A DNA stretch of 64,000 nt from CAVUFH01 sp963740835 (GCA_963740835.1 CAVUFH010000003.1:62001-126000); one strand, 5' to 3'. Shown: positions 18,156-27,639, counted from the first letter of the stretch. Numbers and translations are program-made. The notes: generated from the sequence alone by a model not told the origin.

Positions 18156-18673
18156 GCGTCCTCCGGCACGAGCTTGCGCAGCTTCGCGAGCCCGCGATGA
18201 ATATGCGAGCTCACGGCTCCGACCGAGAGTCCGAGCTCCGTCGCGATTTCGGCGTCGTTCAGTTGCTCGTAGAAGCGCAACGCCAGACAGGTGCGCTGGC
18301 GTTCGGAAAGCCGGCGCAACGCCACGACCACCTCTGCATGTTCGGAGGGGATCGAGAGCTCGACCGCGGTCCGCTCGACCAACGCCGCGATCCTTCGACT
18401 ACGGACGCCGGTGCGCCGGTAGCGGTCGCGCGCGAGGTTGACGAGCGTCGTGCGCAGGTAACCACCGAGCGATGCGTCCGACGCAAGCTGCGGCCACCTA
18501 CGTGCCAGCCGGACGAAGCTGTCGTGCACGAGGTCCTCGGCTTCCGCAACATCGAGCGTGAGCGTGCGCGCGAGCGCGAGCAGATCGGATGCGTGCTGCT
18601 GGTACAGCCGGGACATCGTTTCGCGGTCCAGCCGTTGTTCCTCCGGGACCACTTCGATCGCGCTGCCTCCCAC
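18152..18673 (-). CDS. ECF-type RNA polymerase sigma factor
   Basis: 173 residues with sigma region 2 (LYQQHASDLLALARTL, AEAEDLVHDSFVRLARRW) and region 4 (LSERQRTCLALRFYEQLND, then LGLSVGAVSSHIHRGLAKLR). SigE/SigJ-like size, no C-terminal extension. First gene of a four-gene operon with the anti-sigma-like protein and two propeller lipoproteins. Divergent from a third propeller lipoprotein (18805), suggesting it directs transcription of an envelope regulon including both sides. Confidence 0.88.
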   Translation of the reverse strand: MGGSAIEVVPEEQRLDRETMSRLYQQHASDLLALARTLTLDVAEAEDLVHDSFVRLARRWPQLASDASLGGYLRTTLVNLARDRYRRTGVRSRRIAALVERTAVELSIPSEHAEVVVALRRLSERQRTCLALRFYEQLNDAEIATELGLSVGAVSSHIHRGLAKLRKLVPEDA

Positions 18674-18804
18674 AACCTCTGCAACGCACGAAGCGCATCA
18701 GATCCTTACACGGTTCTCGCACCAGCCCAATCTTTCGCTGCTGGCGTAAGGCTCGCCGCCGCCTCCTGCGTTGAAGGGTGAGACGCGATCCGAGGGAGGC
18801 GTCC

Positions 18805-20121
18805 ATGACGCGCCGTGTACCGCTTTGCGCCGCACTGATCCTCGTCGTCGGGCTCCTGACCACTGCCTGCGCGGCACCGTGGATGCAGCCGGGCCACGAC
18901 TTCACCCGAGCCGCCTACAACCCCGACGAGTCCGATATCACCCGATCGAACGTCAGCACGCTGACCGACGCGTGGGCGCACACCTACGCCGGGAGCCTGT
19001 CGGAGCCGGTCGTGCACCAGGGCATCGTCTTCGTGGTCGAGCGCACCGCTTCGGTGACCAATCTCCGGGCGATCGACCTGAAGACGGGCGCGTCGAACTG
19101 GGGGTTCAGCCTCGGCCCGCCGGCCTCGTTCGCGTTCCGCGGGCCGATCGTCCACACGGGCTCCGATGGCGTCGCGCGCGTCATCGTGATCGAGACGCGC
19201 ACGTCCGACAACCGCGTACGCGTGGCGGGGTTCGAGCCGAAGACGGGCGCGGTCAATTTCAGCGCCGTTGTTGCGAACATTTGCGGCACGGCGTGCGGGT
19301 CAATCGAGCAAGGCGCGTACGCCGAACCGCTCGGCCTCACCGGAGCCGTCGTCGTCCCTCGCTTCGTCGCCGCCTCGCAGTGCATCGCCGGCTACGTCGT
19401 CACCGTCCCCGCGGGCGCCACGACGCTCTGGGGCGGGGCGTGCACGACGGACCCACTTCCGGAACCGATCGGGAGCCGATTCGCCGCGACGGCCGGCGAC
19501 GCGGCGACGACCGTGGAGGCATTCAGCTCCGCCTCTCGCGTCTATGTGTTCGACAACTGCGAGCCCGTAACCCTGTTCTGCGCCGGAACCGCCTGGAACA
19601 TGGACGCGACGTCGCCGTCCGCACCGATCGCCCTCGGCGCTGGACCCCAGCAGATCGCATACGTCGAGAAGCACTCGGCGAGCACGTTTCTCGAGATCTA
19701 CCGGACTGACGGCCGCCCGGCATGGCGGGGCATCGTCCCCGCCTTGGGCCTGGTCGGCATGTCGCCTGCGGCCGACCCCGACACGATCTGGGTGCCTCAC
19801 GAAGGTGGCTTGAGCGCATTCCGCGCCGGCGGATGCGGTGCGGCCACCTGCACCCGAGTCTTCTTCACCACATTCGTCGGCGATACGACCGCGCAGCCGG
19901 CGCTGACGAAGGAGCTCGTACTCGTCGCGACCGACGGTGGAACGCCCAACGCAGCGATCTACGCCTTCGACCGCGACGGCTGCACAACGCCGCCGTGCGC
20001 TCCATTGTGGCACCGCAGCGACCTCGGGACGGGCAACATCACGAGCCTGCTCGTCGCAGACGGCACCGTGCTCGCGCGCACGTCCGCAAACCAACTGCGC
20101 GCCTTCCGGCTCGCCGCTTGA
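18805..20121 (+). CDS. PQQ-like beta-propeller lipoprotein
   Basis: Lipoprotein signal MTRRVPLCAALILVVGLLTT ending in the AC lipobox. The body has PQQ-type blades: ITRSNVSTLTDAWAHTYAGS, VVHQGIVFVVERTASVTNLR, AIDLKTGASNWGF. Unusually it has several paired cysteines (CGTACGS, GCGAATCTR, GCTTPPCAP), probably extracellular disulfides. GGGAGG 6 bp before ATG 18805 supports the start. Divergent from the ECF sigma gene with about 130 bp between starts. Confidence 0.8.
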   Translation: MTRRVPLCAALILVVGLLTTACAAPWMQPGHDFTRAAYNPDESDITRSNVSTLTDAWAHTYAGSLSEPVVHQGIVFVVERTASVTNLRAIDLKTGASNWGFSLGPPASFAFRGPIVHTGSDGVARVIVIETRTSDNRVRVAGFEPKTGAVNFSAVVANICGTACGSIEQGAYAEPLGLTGAVVVPRFVAASQCIAGYVVTVPAGATTLWGGACTTDPLPEPIGSRFAATAGDAATTVEAFSSASRVYVFDNCEPVTLFCAGTAWNMDATSPSAPIALGAGPQQIAYVEKHSASTFLEIYRTDGRPAWRGIVPALGLVGMSPAADPDTIWVPHEGGLSAFRAGGCGAATCTRVFFTTFVGDTTAQPALTKELVLVATDGGTPNAAIYAFDRDGCTTPPCAPLWHRSDLGTGNITSLLVADGTVLARTSANQLRAFRLAA

Positions 20122-20268
20122 TCGGATCGCTCCATGGTCGGCTCGCCCCCGCGACGAAGCGCGGGTCACGACCGAGAACGGACCGCAATACGATGCGGAT
20201 ACAACGCCCCGCCCAGATCGGCGCTCGCTCGAATTGCTTCGTTTCTTCGGCTGATGGGTTGCATACAG

Positions 20269-21333
20269 ATGGATCAGGACAAGCTGCGAATGTTCTCGTT
20301 CCTCGTCTTCACGAAGCTCGAGGGTGCGGTGACGTCGGGGATGATTCATCTTGGCGACAGGCTCGGCCTCTACCGCGCGATGACCGAAGCTGCGACTCCA
20401 CTGCACTCGGGCGAACTCGCGGAACGAACCGGACTGCACGAGCGCTGGGTGCGGGAGTGGGCCTACAACCAGGCGGCGGCGCGCATCATCGACTGCGACG
20501 ACGATGAACGTTTCAGCCTGTCCGAGGAAGCCGCCGCTGTGCTCGCCACACCCGACCATCCCGCGTATGGCATGGGAATGTTCCACCGGTTTCCCAACAC
20601 GATGGACAGCCTGCGCGCCATGCCTGACAGCTTCCGCACCGGAGTCGGCCATGACTACGACAGCCACGGTCCCGAGGCAGCCGTCGGTATCGAGCGCGCC
20701 TTCGAGCCGTGGAACCGCACGTACTTGCTGCCCGTCGTGCTCCCCGCGCTCGATGGCGTCACCGATCGGCTGCGGGGAGGCATCACCGTCGCCGACGTCG
20801 GCTGCGGTGCGGGCGGCGCACTGTTACTGATGGCCGGCGCGTTCCCCAACTGCCGTTTCCTCGGCTACGACATCAGCCACTACGCGCTCCACCGAGCCGA
20901 GGAAAAGCGACAAGCAGCGGACGCGGCCAACGTGTCGTTCCACGATCCTCGCGACCAACCCCTGCCGGAAGACGCGTCGGTCGGATTCATCACCACCTTT
21001 GACTGCATCCACGACATGACGCACCCCTTCGAGATGATGCAGGCGCTGCGACGCGCGATCGCTCCCGACGGTACATGGCTGCTCGTCGACATCAAGGCGC
21101 ACGACACGTTCGCGTTGAACGCCGAAAAGAACCCCATGGCGTCGCTGATGTACGGGATCAGCGTGCTGTCGTGCATGTCCTCGGCATTGTCGGCGCACGA
21201 CGGAGCAGGACTCGGCACTCTTGGTCTTTCCGCGGCCAAGGCCGAAGACATGACCCGAGCCGCCGGGTTCAGCAGGTTCCGGCGTCTCGACATCGATCAT
21301 CCGGTCAACGCGTTCTATGAGATCCGCCCCTGA
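20269..21333 (+). CDS. Class I SAM-dependent methyltransferase with N-terminal winged helix
   Basis: 354 residues. The N-terminal helix-turn-helix-like dimerisation domain (LYRAMTEAATPLHSGELAER, TGLHERWVREW) precedes a Rossmann fold with motif I VADVGCGAGGALLLMA and the acidic loop after beta 2 (FLGYDISHYAL). This layout matches the Rv2258c-type methyltransferases. ATG 20269 is taken; ATG 20254 is equally in frame. Monocistronic; substrate unknown. Confidence 0.82.
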   Translation: MDQDKLRMFSFLVFTKLEGAVTSGMIHLGDRLGLYRAMTEAATPLHSGELAERTGLHERWVREWAYNQAAARIIDCDDDERFSLSEEAAAVLATPDHPAYGMGMFHRFPNTMDSLRAMPDSFRTGVGHDYDSHGPEAAVGIERAFEPWNRTYLLPVVLPALDGVTDRLRGGITVADVGCGAGGALLLMAGAFPNCRFLGYDISHYALHRAEEKRQAADAANVSFHDPRDQPLPEDASVGFITTFDCIHDMTHPFEMMQALRRAIAPDGTWLLVDIKAHDTFALNAEKNPMASLMYGISVLSCMSSALSAHDGAGLGTLGLSAAKAEDMTRAAGFSRFRRLDIDHPVNAFYEIRP

Positions 21334-21752
21334 ACGATCTCGACCGCGACACTCAACGAACCCTGGGCCCGGGCTCCTCACACACGTCTGTCGTAAACCG
21401 GCCGAACAGAGTCGGCGCAGACGTCGTCGGCCCCGTCACGGCGCCGCCCGCGGTCGCTTGACGAAGCCGTAGGCCATGGCTTTGAGCATGCCAAGCTTGA
21501 TCCGTCCGCGGTGGGACGGGAGCGGCCATGCGAGCGCTCCATGGCCGAGTACCTCCGGGACCACCGCTATCGGGGTCTCCCCGTTCTCGCTCATGCAACA
21601 GCCGATCGATGAGCTGGTCGGCATGGACGCCGACCCGAACCCGCTCGACGGCTTTCACGTCGGAGCGTCGTGGCGATCAGGAACTACGCGCGACGCGATC
21701 CTTGCGAGCCTTGCGAATGCACACGCACAGGTCCAAGCGCGCAGAGACGCAA
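21334..21752. other. Unassigned stretch with one weak minus-strand frame
   Basis: Contains a 62-residue minus frame (21436-21624) with VVPEVLGHGALAWPLPSHRG and LGMLKAMAYGFVKRP. This looks protein-like, but I cannot assign it and it has no clear start. Probably a gene end cut off by the junction at 21753. Confidence 0.3.
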
Positions 21753-21808
21753 CTTGAACTGCCGACTGCTACTTCCCGAGTAGAGCCGTGCCACCAGGTG
21801 CCACACCC
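21753..21808 (-). repeat. Degenerate tRNA-Ala 3'-half plus TGCC boxes (internal junction)
   Basis: 21753-21779 aligns without gaps to the tRNA 3' half: it keeps GAAC, GCCGACT, CTAC and other positions, with about 6 mismatches in the first 24. It is followed by TGCCACCAGG and TGCC at 21789 and 21799, the same core (GCCACCAGRTGCC) as arrays A, B and D. The order att-like then TGCC boxes equals that at 11508-11651, suggesting an older integration boundary. Confidence 0.45.
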
Positions 21809-22275
21809 GCGCGCCATCTCTAGAACTGACGGAGTGGGCTTGCCCCGCTCCTCTGGACAGCGCGAGCGGTCCCACCGACCGGTCGCAGCACCCGAGCACC
21901 GACGATCGAGGTGACCGATCGCGGGGTGGCCCGTTGCGCTGCTCGCTCGCGTGACGGCCGATACATGGAACGACATGATCGCGGCGCGCAAGGTCGTGCT
22001 CGCAACCGACGACGTCGATCTCGCCGACGAGGCGCCCGCGGAATACGGCATCGACGCGTCGTCGGCCTTGGCGTCGATGCGGGCTGCCTCGCGCGCGTCG
22101 CCGACGAAAGCATCGACCGCGGTCACCACCGCACTCCGAACGCGGTTGCCCCACTGTGCAATAGCAGCGCAACCGACCACGCAGGTGGCGTGCAATGTCG
22201 CGCCAGTCAAGATGACCCGCGTGCTCCAGCGACTCGCGTTCGAACGTGTGCGCGAGTGAAGGTGGTGTGCGGGCC
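21809..22275. other. Stretch without a recognised gene
   Basis: A plus-strand frame from about 21947 to 22259 (VTADTWNDMIAARKVVLATD...) is open but matches nothing I know, and the opposite strand is open too. I make no gene call. Confidence 0.3.
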
Positions 22276-22811
22276 CTATTCGAGCTCCGCGCCCGCCCCT
22301 CGCGATGGAGGCTCACGGTCGGCGCGTTGCTGCTCGTAGAGACGGTCGAGTTCCGGGAGTGCGGCAAGGTCAGGATCGCGACTCAACGCGCGTTTGGATT
22401 CGATGACATCGCCCAGATCCGCAACCAGGATCGTCAGCCCGAAGGCATGACGGGTCTCCGCGCGCGCACCAGCGACTCGAAGTCGGCGAGCACGCCGCGC
22501 CGTGACGTCGGCGACCCGACAATCACGTCAATATCACCAAGATCGGTGCGCCACGTCGAGACCTCGAAACCTCGCAGCGAGTCGACATCAATTGGGAACG
22601 CAATCGGATCGCCATGCGGGACGCGGAACCGCGCACCGGCCACAACCAGCGCGGCCGCGAGTCGGCTGAGATTCTCGGCCGTCCATTCGGGAACGATGTC
22701 GATGTCGAACGTGGCTCGCGCCGCGCCGTACACGATCGCGGCGACACCGCCAATGATCACGTAACGGACGGCGTGATCGGCCAACAGCGCGAGCAGCTGC
22801 GCCGCCCGCAA
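22276..22811 (-). CDS. Nucleotidyltransferase of the AbiEii/MNT type, frameshifted
   Basis: Core YVIIGGVAAIVYGAARATFD followed by IDIVP carries the GG...(A)xD-x-D polymerase-beta-like nucleotidyltransferase signature. The frame shifts near 22440, after which LTILVADLGDVIESKRALSR and DLAALPELDRLYEQQ complete the usual tail. Such enzymes are the toxin half of AbiE-like or HTH/MNT systems, transferring nucleotides to tRNA or to the partner. It lies 15 bp downstream of an XRE-type regulator in the same direction. Confidence 0.7.
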
Positions 22812-22826
22812 CGGCGGCGCGTTCCG

Positions 22827-23156
22827 TCACCCACTCCGCAACTCAGACACCAACTCGGTGAACGACTCGTTGGTGACCAGCCGGTCCTCCACCGATCGTT
22901 CGCGTGCGGCCCGCTCAGCCGCGGTCCGCTGGTCGTCGGGTTCGACGAGCTCGAGCCGCAACTCGAGGCCGCACGCCCCCACGAGCCGAAACAACGTCGC
23001 AAGATCCGGCATCGTCCGCGCCCGCTCATAGCCGGCGATGGACGACTGCGACGTGTGCGCCCGGCGAGCCAACTCCAACTGCGTGAGGCCCGCCCGCCGG
23101 CGAGCCTCGCGCACCAACGCCCAAACCGGCCACCGCGCCGGACCCGAAGACACCAT
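22827..23156 (-). CDS. XRE-family helix-turn-helix regulator (probable antitoxin)
   Basis: 109 residues with a Cro/C1 HTH: LVREARRRAGLTQLELARRA then HTSQSSIAGYERARTMPDLA. A helical tail of about 45 residues follows, which may bind the partner. First gene of a two-gene operon with the nucleotidyltransferase. Dyad-rich DNA directly upstream suggests autoregulation. This XRE plus AbiEii-like arrangement is a recurring toxin-antitoxin or abortive-infection pair in actinobacteria. Confidence 0.75.
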   Translation of the reverse strand: MVSSGPARWPVWALVREARRRAGLTQLELARRAHTSQSSIAGYERARTMPDLATLFRLVGACGLELRLELVEPDDQRTAAERAARERSVEDRLVTNESFTELVSELRSG

Positions 23157-23163
23157 GCGGGAA

Positions 23164-23187
23164 GGATATCCCACCACAGATATATCT
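23164..23187. promoter_or_regulatory. Candidate operator of the XRE/nucleotidyltransferase pair
   Basis: Two perfect palindromes, GGATATCC (23164-23171) and AGATATATCT (23078+100, i.e. 23178-23187), lie 8-31 bp upstream of the XRE start in AT-rich DNA unlike the surroundings. Their position over the promoter suits negative autoregulation. Confidence 0.5.
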
Positions 23188-23217
23188 CCTAGCACCGATA
23201 TGCGCCCGCGGCCGGCG

Positions 23218-24285
23218 TCATTGGAGCATCCAGGATCCCCGCCACGGATCGTCCCGCGGCAGCGGCAGCGTCTCGGTCGACCCGGTGCTCGCCGAGCGGT
23301 ACCAGGCGGTGACCAGCTCCAGCGTCGTCCGGGCGTCGTCGAGCGTGACTGGCAACTCACCGTCGGGGAGGGCATCGACGAAAGCCTGGAACTGCCCCGT
23401 GTACTGGCCCGGAGTGACGGCGGCGGCTTGCCAGATTTCCTGGGCCCGCGCCTCGGCGGCAGCATCGCGGAAGTCAAAGCGCCAGGGGCCGCGGGCCGGG
23501 CTGTACGCGTCGGTCGACGACTCGATCGTGACGTGCTCGAAGCACCACACCAGCCGCGATGACTCCTGCGCGGCGCCCGTCGTGACGTTGAAGGTCAGCA
23601 GGGCCTCGTCGACGGTGCGCCCGATAGCGACCGCGCAGTCCTCGGTTTCCACGTCATTCACGCGCGTCGCCGTCATCGCGTGCAGCTCCGCGATCGGTCC
23701 TCCGATCCAGGTGAGCAGGTCGTGGACGTGGATCGCGTGGTTCACGACGGTCCCGCCCAGCGCGCCTGCCCATGTTCCTCTCCACGGCGCCTCGAGGTAA
23801 TACTCGACATCCCGGCGCCACCACGTCGAGGCCGACGCGGTGTAGAGACGTCCGGTGATCCCCGCGTGCACGAGGGCGCGCGCCCGGGCCGCACCCGGAC
23901 CGAACCGGTATTGCAGAACAGGCATCAGCCGCGCGCCGGTGCGCCGGCCGGCGTGCTCGGCGGCCTGGGCGAGGCGGTCGCACGCCGCCACCGAATCCAC
24001 GAGCGGCTTCTCGCAAATGACGTGCACCCCGGCCTCGAGGCAGCGCACGATCTGCTCTTCGTGCCCCGCGGGCGGTGTGCACAGATCGACCACGTCGACG
24101 CCGAACTCGAGCAGCTCGTCCACCGAGGCGGTGGCCGGCAGACCCCAGTCGCGAGCCGCGCGGGCGCGGCGGTCGGGGTCGGTTTCGGCAACGGCGACCG
24201 CGGTGGCCCCGCGCACCTCCGGCCAGCACAGGAGGTGGGCCTGGCCGACGCCCATGCCGACCACGCCGACGCGCCGCGGTCTCAC
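23218..24285 (-). CDS. Gfo/Idh/MocA-family oxidoreductase (1)
   Basis: 355 residues. The Rossmann start RVGVVGMGVGQAHLLCW and the hallmark CEKPL (H-V-I-CEKPLVDS) identify a nicotinamide-dependent sugar, cyclitol or amino-sugar dehydrogenase. The catalytic region GGTVVNHAIHVHDLLTWIGG fits the family. The GTG at 24285 is chosen because an upstream ATG (24345) would overlap the next gene. Third gene of the minus-strand operon LacI, exported lipoprotein, Gfo/Idh. Confidence 0.85.
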   Translation of the reverse strand: MRPRRVGVVGMGVGQAHLLCWPEVRGATAVAVAETDPDRRARAARDWGLPATASVDELLEFGVDVVDLCTPPAGHEEQIVRCLEAGVHVICEKPLVDSVAACDRLAQAAEHAGRRTGARLMPVLQYRFGPGAARARALVHAGITGRLYTASASTWWRRDVEYYLEAPWRGTWAGALGGTVVNHAIHVHDLLTWIGGPIAELHAMTATRVNDVETEDCAVAIGRTVDEALLTFNVTTGAAQESSRLVWCFEHVTIESSTDAYSPARGPWRFDFRDAAAEARAQEIWQAAAVTPGQYTGQFQAFVDALPDGELPVTLDDARTTLELVTAWYRSASTGSTETLPLPRDDPWRGSWMLQ

Positions 24286-24319
24286 GGCGTCCGCTCGGCC
24301 GGCGGTCGATCCGAATCTG

Positions 24320-26596
24320 TCACGACACCTGCCGGGAGAGGGCATCGAAGTTCGCGGTCCACTTGGCCTGGTCAGAGTGTAAGGAGTACGTCGTGGCCAG
24401 ATGATCGACCGTGCCCCAGGGTGAGTCGTGGCGCGGGAAGTCGCGCAGCGACTGCTCGCGGCCGGCGACGGTGAACGGACCGGTGGAGCCGAAGGCGATC
24501 TCGCCGGCCGACGGCGACTGCCAGGCGACGGCGAACCCCTTGTCGGTGCGGGTCACCTTCGGGTCGGACCGCCGCAACGACGCGACGAACGTGTCCAGGT
24601 CCCCGTCGTCCTTCGTGGTGCCGACCTCGACGATCCACACATTGTCGGCTCCGCCTTCCGCCACGAGGTCGAACGGTTTGACCATGCCGCGCGTCGCGTA
24701 GACCGTTGGGTCATAGACCCGCCACGTCGGCGCCCGCCACGACCACAGCGCGATGTAGGCGCCGGCACGCTCGGCCACCGTCCAATTGCCGGCCGGGCGC
24801 ACACGGTCGAAGTAGTCCTGGGGCACGTAGGCATGGGTGAAGTCGCGGTAGCCGAAAACCGACCAGACGAGCGGGTCGGTCGCCTCGTCCCAACCCGGCT
24901 GGTAGATGTGCACGGCCGTGCGTTCGAACTGCGCGGAGCGAGGCATCGACGCCGTCCCCGTCCAGTATCCGGGCTGGCCGTCCTTGCTCCAGTCGGTGGT
25001 CGTCTCGAGATCGGTGCCGGGGTGGGTCGTGAACACCATCGCGTTCTCGTCGATGGCCGCCTGCCACGCGTGGACCTGGTCGCGCATCTCGCCGTGGCGG
25101 TGATCGACCACCGTCGCGATTGACACCTCGGGCGCGCGCCACGCGTACGTGTTGGCTTCGCTGAGGAAACCGAAGTTGATGACCGCGGCCCTCGGCTGCT
25201 CCCAGGCGGCGATCTTGACGGGGTCGTAGTCATTGATCTGGGCCAAGAGCTTGATCTGATCGAACCCATCGGCTTCCCAGAGCCGGAACTGGTTCGCGGC
25301 GTCCACGCTGACCTTCGCCAACGGCCACATGCCGATGGCCCCCAGGCTCCACCAGAAGGGCAGGTTGTCCCGTGACTCGAAGTCACGGCCGTAGGGCGCC
25401 TCCGGGTTGTCGGTGACCGGTGAGCTCCCGTCGAAGTACACGCCGTGACGCTCTCGCACCACACTCGTGCGACTTGCGGTAGCGATGTCGACGAGGACCT
25501 GGGGTGGCCGGTAGCGGGTCGCCGCGCAGAAGTAGGTCGCGCCGCCGTCGGTCTTCGACGGGTACTCGGCGTTGGTGTCGTCGAAGACGAACTTGGTGGT
25601 GCCGAAGGTGTCCTCGTCGAGCGACGACGTCTTGTCCTTCTTGTAGGTGCGTCCCCGCGGCGCGGTGTAGCAACCGTTCTGGAGGTGCGCCGCCATGTCG
25701 AGCAGGCACAGGTCGAGTCCCATGCCCGCCGCCGTGACGATCTCCGGATCGTCGGCGAGCTCGGTGAGCATCAGCAAGGGGGTGACGTTCTTGAGCATGT
25801 ACACGTTGGAGTGCCACTCGAAGAACCCCAGGGTTGCTCGTTCGTTCACCCACTCGAGGATGTCCGGGCGGGCCCGGGCCAGGTGCTTCGCACCGGTCAG
25901 CCCAGTGACGGTGAAGGCCTCGTCGGGGAACCGTTGCCCGGCAAGGTACTCGTTGGCCAGCCCGATGATGCGGTGGTTCTCCGACCAGAACCACTGGTTG
26001 TCGACCCGGTCGGCCGGCAGCGGGTCGTCGTAGCGATAGCGGTTGGCCACGAGCCGCTGCTTGATCGCGCCGAGCAGGTCGTCGGACAGACGCGTCATCG
26101 GGGTCGTGCCCCGGCCGAGGACCAGCAGCCAGTGCAGGTACATCAGGTCGAAGTCCCGGGTGTCATGCCAGCCGTCGATCCTCGTCCACTGGGTGTTGAG
26201 CGAGTCGACCGTGGCCCCGGCGACATCCCACGTGTACGCGGGCTCGCGGGTGGAGCGGATCAGGTGGGTCGCGATCCCGACCGGGCCCGAAGCCTGGGGC
26301 TCGGCGGTGGCGAAGGCCAGATACGCATCGACGCGTTGCTGGTAGGTCTGCTCGGCCATCAGCCCCGCAGTCCCCGGCGGAGCCAGTGCCGCGGCGGGCG
26401 TCGCGGCAGCGGGACCGGCGCCGGCAGGCGGGGTGGCCAGTGTCGTGGGGGTCGCAGATCGTCCGGACCGCCCCCCCGAACACGCGGCCAAGAGCGTGCT
26501 CGCCAGAAGGGCCGCGGAGGAGACCAGCAGGAACTCGCGGCGGTCGAGGCGGAACGGTCGTGGCTGGTCGCCGGCGGCTTCCTCGGGTGTGGGCAT
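24320..26596 (-). CDS. Tat-exported lipoprotein of unknown function (758 aa)
   Basis: Begins with a twin-arginine signal (FRLDRREFLLVSSAALLAST) and lipobox LLAAC, then a Pro/Ala/Thr linker. The body is rich in Trp/His/Asn motifs, such as NQWFWSENHRIIGLANEYLA, FEWHSNVYMLKNVTPLLML and FWWSLGAIGMWPLAKVSVD. These suggest an alpha/alpha-toroid with a beta-rich C-terminal half, the general layout of polysaccharide lyases and heparinase-like enzymes, but I do not recognise the family. AAGGAG 9 bp before ATG 26596. Its position between LacI and a Gfo/Idh dehydrogenase suggests action on an extracellular carbohydrate. Confidence 0.75.
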   Translation of the reverse strand: MPTPEEAAGDQPRPFRLDRREFLLVSSAALLASTLLAACSGGRSGRSATPTTLATPPAGAGPAAATPAAALAPPGTAGLMAEQTYQQRVDAYLAFATAEPQASGPVGIATHLIRSTREPAYTWDVAGATVDSLNTQWTRIDGWHDTRDFDLMYLHWLLVLGRGTTPMTRLSDDLLGAIKQRLVANRYRYDDPLPADRVDNQWFWSENHRIIGLANEYLAGQRFPDEAFTVTGLTGAKHLARARPDILEWVNERATLGFFEWHSNVYMLKNVTPLLMLTELADDPEIVTAAGMGLDLCLLDMAAHLQNGCYTAPRGRTYKKDKTSSLDEDTFGTTKFVFDDTNAEYPSKTDGGATYFCAATRYRPPQVLVDIATASRTSVVRERHGVYFDGSSPVTDNPEAPYGRDFESRDNLPFWWSLGAIGMWPLAKVSVDAANQFRLWEADGFDQIKLLAQINDYDPVKIAAWEQPRAAVINFGFLSEANTYAWRAPEVSIATVVDHRHGEMRDQVHAWQAAIDENAMVFTTHPGTDLETTTDWSKDGQPGYWTGTASMPRSAQFERTAVHIYQPGWDEATDPLVWSVFGYRDFTHAYVPQDYFDRVRPAGNWTVAERAGAYIALWSWRAPTWRVYDPTVYATRGMVKPFDLVAEGGADNVWIVEVGTTKDDGDLDTFVASLRRSDPKVTRTDKGFAVAWQSPSAGEIAFGSTGPFTVAGREQSLRDFPRHDSPWGTVDHLATTYSLHSDQAKWTANFDALSRQVS

Positions 26597-26625
26597 TGCG
26601 CGCGCTCCTTGGTTGGAGGTCACGT

Positions 26626-27618
26626 TCAGGTTGTGGGCGGTGGGGCGGTGGACGCCCCATCGATGAGGCGCGGCTCGAGCACAGTTCGGTACGCGGCGCG
26701 CCGGCCGGCCAGGAGATCTCTGAGCCGAGCGAGCCCAACCCGGCCGATCTCGGGCAGGGGCGCGGCGACGGTCGAGAGCGCGGGCGCGGTCATCGATGCC
26801 AGCTCCAGGCCGTCGGACCCGACGACCGACAGGTCGCGCGGCACCGCGACCCCGGCGTCGTGGGCGGCCACCAACAACCCCGCGGCCTGCACGTCGTTGA
26901 ACGCCACCACGCCCGTCGCGCCGGTGCGCCGGACAGCGGGGAACAACGCGCCGCCCGCCGCGAACGTGGCCGGCGCGGGACCCACCTCGTCGACCCGCAG
27001 GGCCGCATGCCGCGGACCGGCCAAGAGCCGGCGCCGCGCCTGCACCCGCCGCGCCGCCGACCAGTAGCCGACGGGACCACCGACGACCGCGAGGTGGCGG
27101 TGGCCCAGTGCGACGAGATGCTCGATCGCCAGCGCAACGACCGCCGTCTGGTCGACCACGACACTCGGCGCGACGCGCGACTGCCGGTTCACCTGCACCA
27201 TCGGCAACCGGCTCGAGGCGAGGTCCGTAACGGGGGTCAGCATCACGAGGCCGTCGACCTGGCCGTCGAGGCCCGCAAGCGCCCGACGTTCCTCGTCGGG
27301 TTCGCCCCCGGTGTCGGCGATCAGCACCCCGAGATCGCCCGCCCGCGCATCGACCTGGATCGCCTTCAGGATCGCCGCGAAGTACGGATTGGCAATGTCG
27401 GGCACGACCACGCCGATCGCGCCCGCCCGGCCGCTGACCAGGTGGCGCGCGGCGCGGTTCGGGACGAAGCCGACCGCCTCCACCGCGGCCAGGACCCCGG
27501 CCAGGGTCGCGGGGGCGACCATCGCCGGCCGACTGAGCGCCCGCGACACCGTCGCCGGGTGTACGCCGGCGCGACGGGCGACATCGTCGAGGGTCGGCAC
27601 CCCTCCCGGTTGCGACAC
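26626..27618 (-). CDS. LacI-family transcriptional repressor
   Basis: 330 residues. The N-terminal HTH PTLDDVARRAGVHPATVSRA with hinge GFVPNRAARHLVSG is followed by a periplasmic-binding-like sensor domain (IGVVVPDIANPYFAAILKA, VSVVGSDGLELASM-type DNA-distal core). The GTG at 27618 is the natural start, since LacI proteins begin 5-10 residues before TLDDVA. A LacI-type palindrome lies 22 bp upstream. It probably represses both its own operon and the divergent aldolase/OYE pair in response to a sugar-like ligand. Confidence 0.9.
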   Translation of the reverse strand: MSQPGGVPTLDDVARRAGVHPATVSRALSRPAMVAPATLAGVLAAVEAVGFVPNRAARHLVSGRAGAIGVVVPDIANPYFAAILKAIQVDARAGDLGVLIADTGGEPDEERRALAGLDGQVDGLVMLTPVTDLASSRLPMVQVNRQSRVAPSVVVDQTAVVALAIEHLVALGHRHLAVVGGPVGYWSAARRVQARRRLLAGPRHAALRVDEVGPAPATFAAGGALFPAVRRTGATGVVAFNDVQAAGLLVAAHDAGVAVPRDLSVVGSDGLELASMTAPALSTVAAPLPEIGRVGLARLRDLLAGRRAAYRTVLEPRLIDGASTAPPPTT

Positions 27619-27639
27619 GCGACGACCGTAGCAGCAGAA

